12,999 nt of DNA from UMGS172 sp045636945 (GTDB lineage: Bacteria; Bacillota; Clostridia; Oscillospirales; Acutalibacteraceae): positions 1 through 12,999 of the forward strand of contig JAZTYO010000040.1 in assembly GCA_045636945.1 (NCBI GenBank), given 5' to 3'. The notes under the pieces are model-generated. The model was not told the DNA's origin, did no database searches, and worked only from the letters and a program-made list of their open reading frames with translations. The translations under genes and the position numbers were made by a program. Positions 11,131 through 12,999 of the stretch are shown here, in pieces; the stretch's first letter is position 1, and each line of letters starts with the position of its first letter.

Positions 11131-12936
11131 ATGTCAATACCACAGGAAAGAATCAGAAACTTCTGCATTATTGCACATATCGACCACGGCAAATCCACCC
11201 TTGCCGACCGTTTGCTGGAGCATACCAAGACGGTTTCGCAACGTGATATGGAGGACCAGCTGCTTGACAGTATGGACCTTGAGCGTGAACGCGGAATCAC
11301 CATAAAATCGCACGCCGTAACCCTTTATTACGAGGCAGAGGACGGCTTGGAATATGAGTTCAACCTTATTGATACCCCTGGTCACGTTGACTTTAATTAT
11401 GAGGTATCGCGTTCACTTGCCGCTTGCGAGGGTGCTATCCTTATTGTTGATGCTTCGCAGGGTATCGAGGCACAGACCTTGGCCAACACCTATTTGGCCG
11501 TTGACCACGGACTTGAACTGTTGCCTGTTATCAACAAAATCGACCTGCCGAGTGCCGACCCCGAACGTATCCGCCACGATATTGAGGACATTATCGGCAT
11601 CGATGCCTCCGAGGCACCGCTGATTTCGGCAAAAAACGACATAAACATCCCCGAGGTGCTTGAAAAAATCGTCAAGCTCATTCCTGCTCCCAAGGGCGAC
11701 GATAAAAAGCCCTTGAAGGCACTGATTTTCGACTCTTATTACGACTCTTACAAGGGTGTTATCGTTTATTTCCGCGTTGTTGAGGGTGAGGTTCGTCCCG
11801 GACAGACCATCCGAATGATGGCAACCGGTGCTGAGTTTCAGGTTGTTGAGGTTGGCAGAAAACGCGCTAATGTAATGACTCCTTGCGATGTGCTTAAAGC
11901 AGGCGAGGTTGGCTACATTGCCGCCGCAATCAAGAACGTTGCCGATGCCCGTGTCGGTGATACTATGACAGATGCCGAAAGCCCTGCTTTAGAGCCTTTA
12001 GAGGGCTATCGCAAGGTCAATCCCGTTGTTTTCTGCGGTATTTATCCTGCCGACGGCGCTCATTATACTGACCTTCGCGAGGCTTTGGAAAAGTTGCAAC
12101 TCAACGATGCATCCTTGCTTTTCGAGGCTGAAACCTCGGGTGCTTTGGGCTTCGGTTTCCGTTGCGGATTCCTTGGATTGCTTCATATGGAGATTATTCA
12201 GGAACGCTTGGAAAGAGAGTATAACCTCGACCTTGTTACCACCGCACCGAGCGTTGAGTATAAATTTGAACTGTCAACAGGTGAAACGCTGACCGTTTCC
12301 AATCCGACTAACTACCCCGACCCTGCAACCATCGCCACGGCATTGGAACCGGTTGCCGACGTCAATATTTACAGTCCGAGCGAATTTGTCGGCGCTATTA
12401 TGGGTCTTTGTCAGGAGCGTCGGGGCGAGTATATTGGCATGAATTATATCGGCGACCGCGTTGATATGCACTATGTCTTGCCTGTTGGTGAAATAGTTTA
12501 CGACTTTTTCGATGCACTAAAATCTCGTACTCGCGGTTATGCAAGTTACGACTACGAGATTAAGGATTATCAGCCGTCAAAATTGGTCAAGCTTGATATC
12601 CTGCTTGCAGGCGAGGTGGTCGATGCATTGTCATTCATTGTTCACGCCGACAATGCCTATGCAAGAGCCCGAAGAATTGCCGAAAAGCTGAAGGATTACA
12701 TTCCGAGGCAGTTGTTCGAGGTGCCGATTCAGGTTGCCATCGGAGGAAAGGTTATCGCACGTGAAACGGTTAAGGCAATGCGTAAGGATGTTCTTGCCAA
12801 GTGCTACGGCGGTGATATCACCCGTAAGAAGAAGCTGCTTGAAAAGCAGAAGGAAGGCAAAAAGCGTATGCGTCAGCTCGGCTCGGTCGAGGTTCCGCAG
12901 GAGGCATTTATGGCAGTTCTTAAGCTGGACGACTAA
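11131..12936 (+). CDS. lepA: Elongation factor 4 (LepA), ribosome-associated GTPase
   Basis: This 601-residue translational GTPase binds the ribosome and promotes back-translocation or relieves stalled or misassembled states. G motifs are complete: AHIDHGKST (15-23), GITIK (55-59), DTPGH (81-85), NKID (135-138) and SAK (166-168). EF-G-like domains II, III and V follow, including ALGFGFRCGFLGLLHMEI, and the LepA-specific C-terminal domain ends with the diagnostic RETVKAMRKDVLAKCYGGDI and KRMRQLGSVEVPQEAF. The length is standard (about 600 aa). The ATG at 11131 is preferred because AAGGAG lies five bases upstream and the MSIPQERIRNF start fits the family; an in-frame ATG at 11113 lies before that site. 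It is a single gene with its own promoter and terminator. Confidence 0.98.
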   Translation: MSIPQERIRNFCIIAHIDHGKSTLADRLLEHTKTVSQRDMEDQLLDSMDLERERGITIKSHAVTLYYEAEDGLEYEFNLIDTPGHVDFNYEVSRSLAACEGAILIVDASQGIEAQTLANTYLAVDHGLELLPVINKIDLPSADPERIRHDIEDIIGIDASEAPLISAKNDINIPEVLEKIVKLIPAPKGDDKKPLKALIFDSYYDSYKGVIVYFRVVEGEVRPGQTIRMMATGAEFQVVEVGRKRANVMTPCDVLKAGEVGYIAAAIKNVADARVGDTMTDAESPALEPLEGYRKVNPVVFCGIYPADGAHYTDLREALEKLQLNDASLLFEAETSGALGFGFRCGFLGLLHMEIIQERLEREYNLDLVTTAPSVEYKFELSTGETLTVSNPTNYPDPATIATALEPVADVNIYSPSEFVGAIMGLCQERRGEYIGMNYIGDRVDMHYVLPVGEIVYDFFDALKSRTRGYASYDYEIKDYQPSKLVKLDILLAGEVVDALSFIVHADNAYARARRIAEKLKDYIPRQLFEVPIQVAIGGKVIARETVKAMRKDVLAKCYGGDITRKKKLLEKQKEGKKRMRQLGSVEVPQEAFMAVLKLDD

Positions 12937-12953
12937 CCTTAGACAAAATGAAC

Positions 12954-12992
12954 AGCCCCGTTCACAAAACTTGTGAACGGGGCTTAATGTTT
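12954..12992 (+). terminator. Intrinsic terminator of lepA
   Basis: A perfect 14-bp stem, AGCCCCGTTCACAA (12954-12967) and TTGTGAACGGGGCT (12971-12984), is followed by TAATGTTT. It lies 17 bp after the lepA stop. Confidence 0.85.
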
Positions 12993-12999
12993 ATAGTTG

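Overview
The window looks like a chromosomal segment from an anaerobic Firmicute of class Clostridia, probably an uncultured gut Oscillospirales/Ruminococcaceae-type bacterium. This is inferred from AGGAGG-type ribosome sites, TTGACA/TATAAT-like promoters, AT-rich spacers with moderate-GC genes, an abundance of iron-sulfur, rubredoxin and flavodiiron proteins, and Crp/Fnr regulators of clostridial style. No taxonomic search was possible.

Layout. 1-350: a GC-rich block of unclear nature, then an initiator tRNA-Met on the minus strand with its own terminator and promoter. 350-920: mostly non-coding, holding a decayed 5' end of an SGNH-hydrolase-like (DUF4886) gene that keeps its promoter and start site, followed by a possible AraC-type tail. 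928-3982 (minus): a four-gene operon, Crp/Fnr regulator, lipoprotein substrate-binding protein, permease, ATPase. It is a NitT/TauT/SsuABC-type importer with an autoregulatory-looking operator at the promoter. 3983-4424: REP-like palindromes and a truncated 5' end of an MBL-fold hydrolase gene. 4425-7949: a redox/nitrosative-stress-like module. A Crp/Fnr regulator is divergent from a 4Fe-4S ferredoxin-domain protein, followed by a four-domain flavodiiron protein and a small rubredoxin. 7950-8300: a terminator and more REP-like palindromes. 8300-10045 (minus): a YbjN-like protein and an M16 zinc peptidase. 10230-12936 (plus): a NagD-type HAD phosphatase and lepA (elongation factor 4), each with almost the same promoter.

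How the parts may work together. The flavodiiron protein has all six predicted diiron ligands and carries its own flavin-reductase and rubredoxin domains, so it could take electrons from a reduced pyridine nucleotide and reduce O2 or NO. The free rubredoxin and the ferredoxin-like protein are plausible extra electron carriers. The divergent Crp/Fnr regulator has a perfect 16-bp palindrome in the shared promoter region. Its centre falls at about -41.5 of the ferredoxin promoter (class II activation geometry) and just downstream of the regulator's own predicted start (repression geometry). The other Crp/Fnr gene in the window has a palindrome of the same TGT-N10-ACA geometry at its own start site. 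Functional assignments rest on motif reading only.
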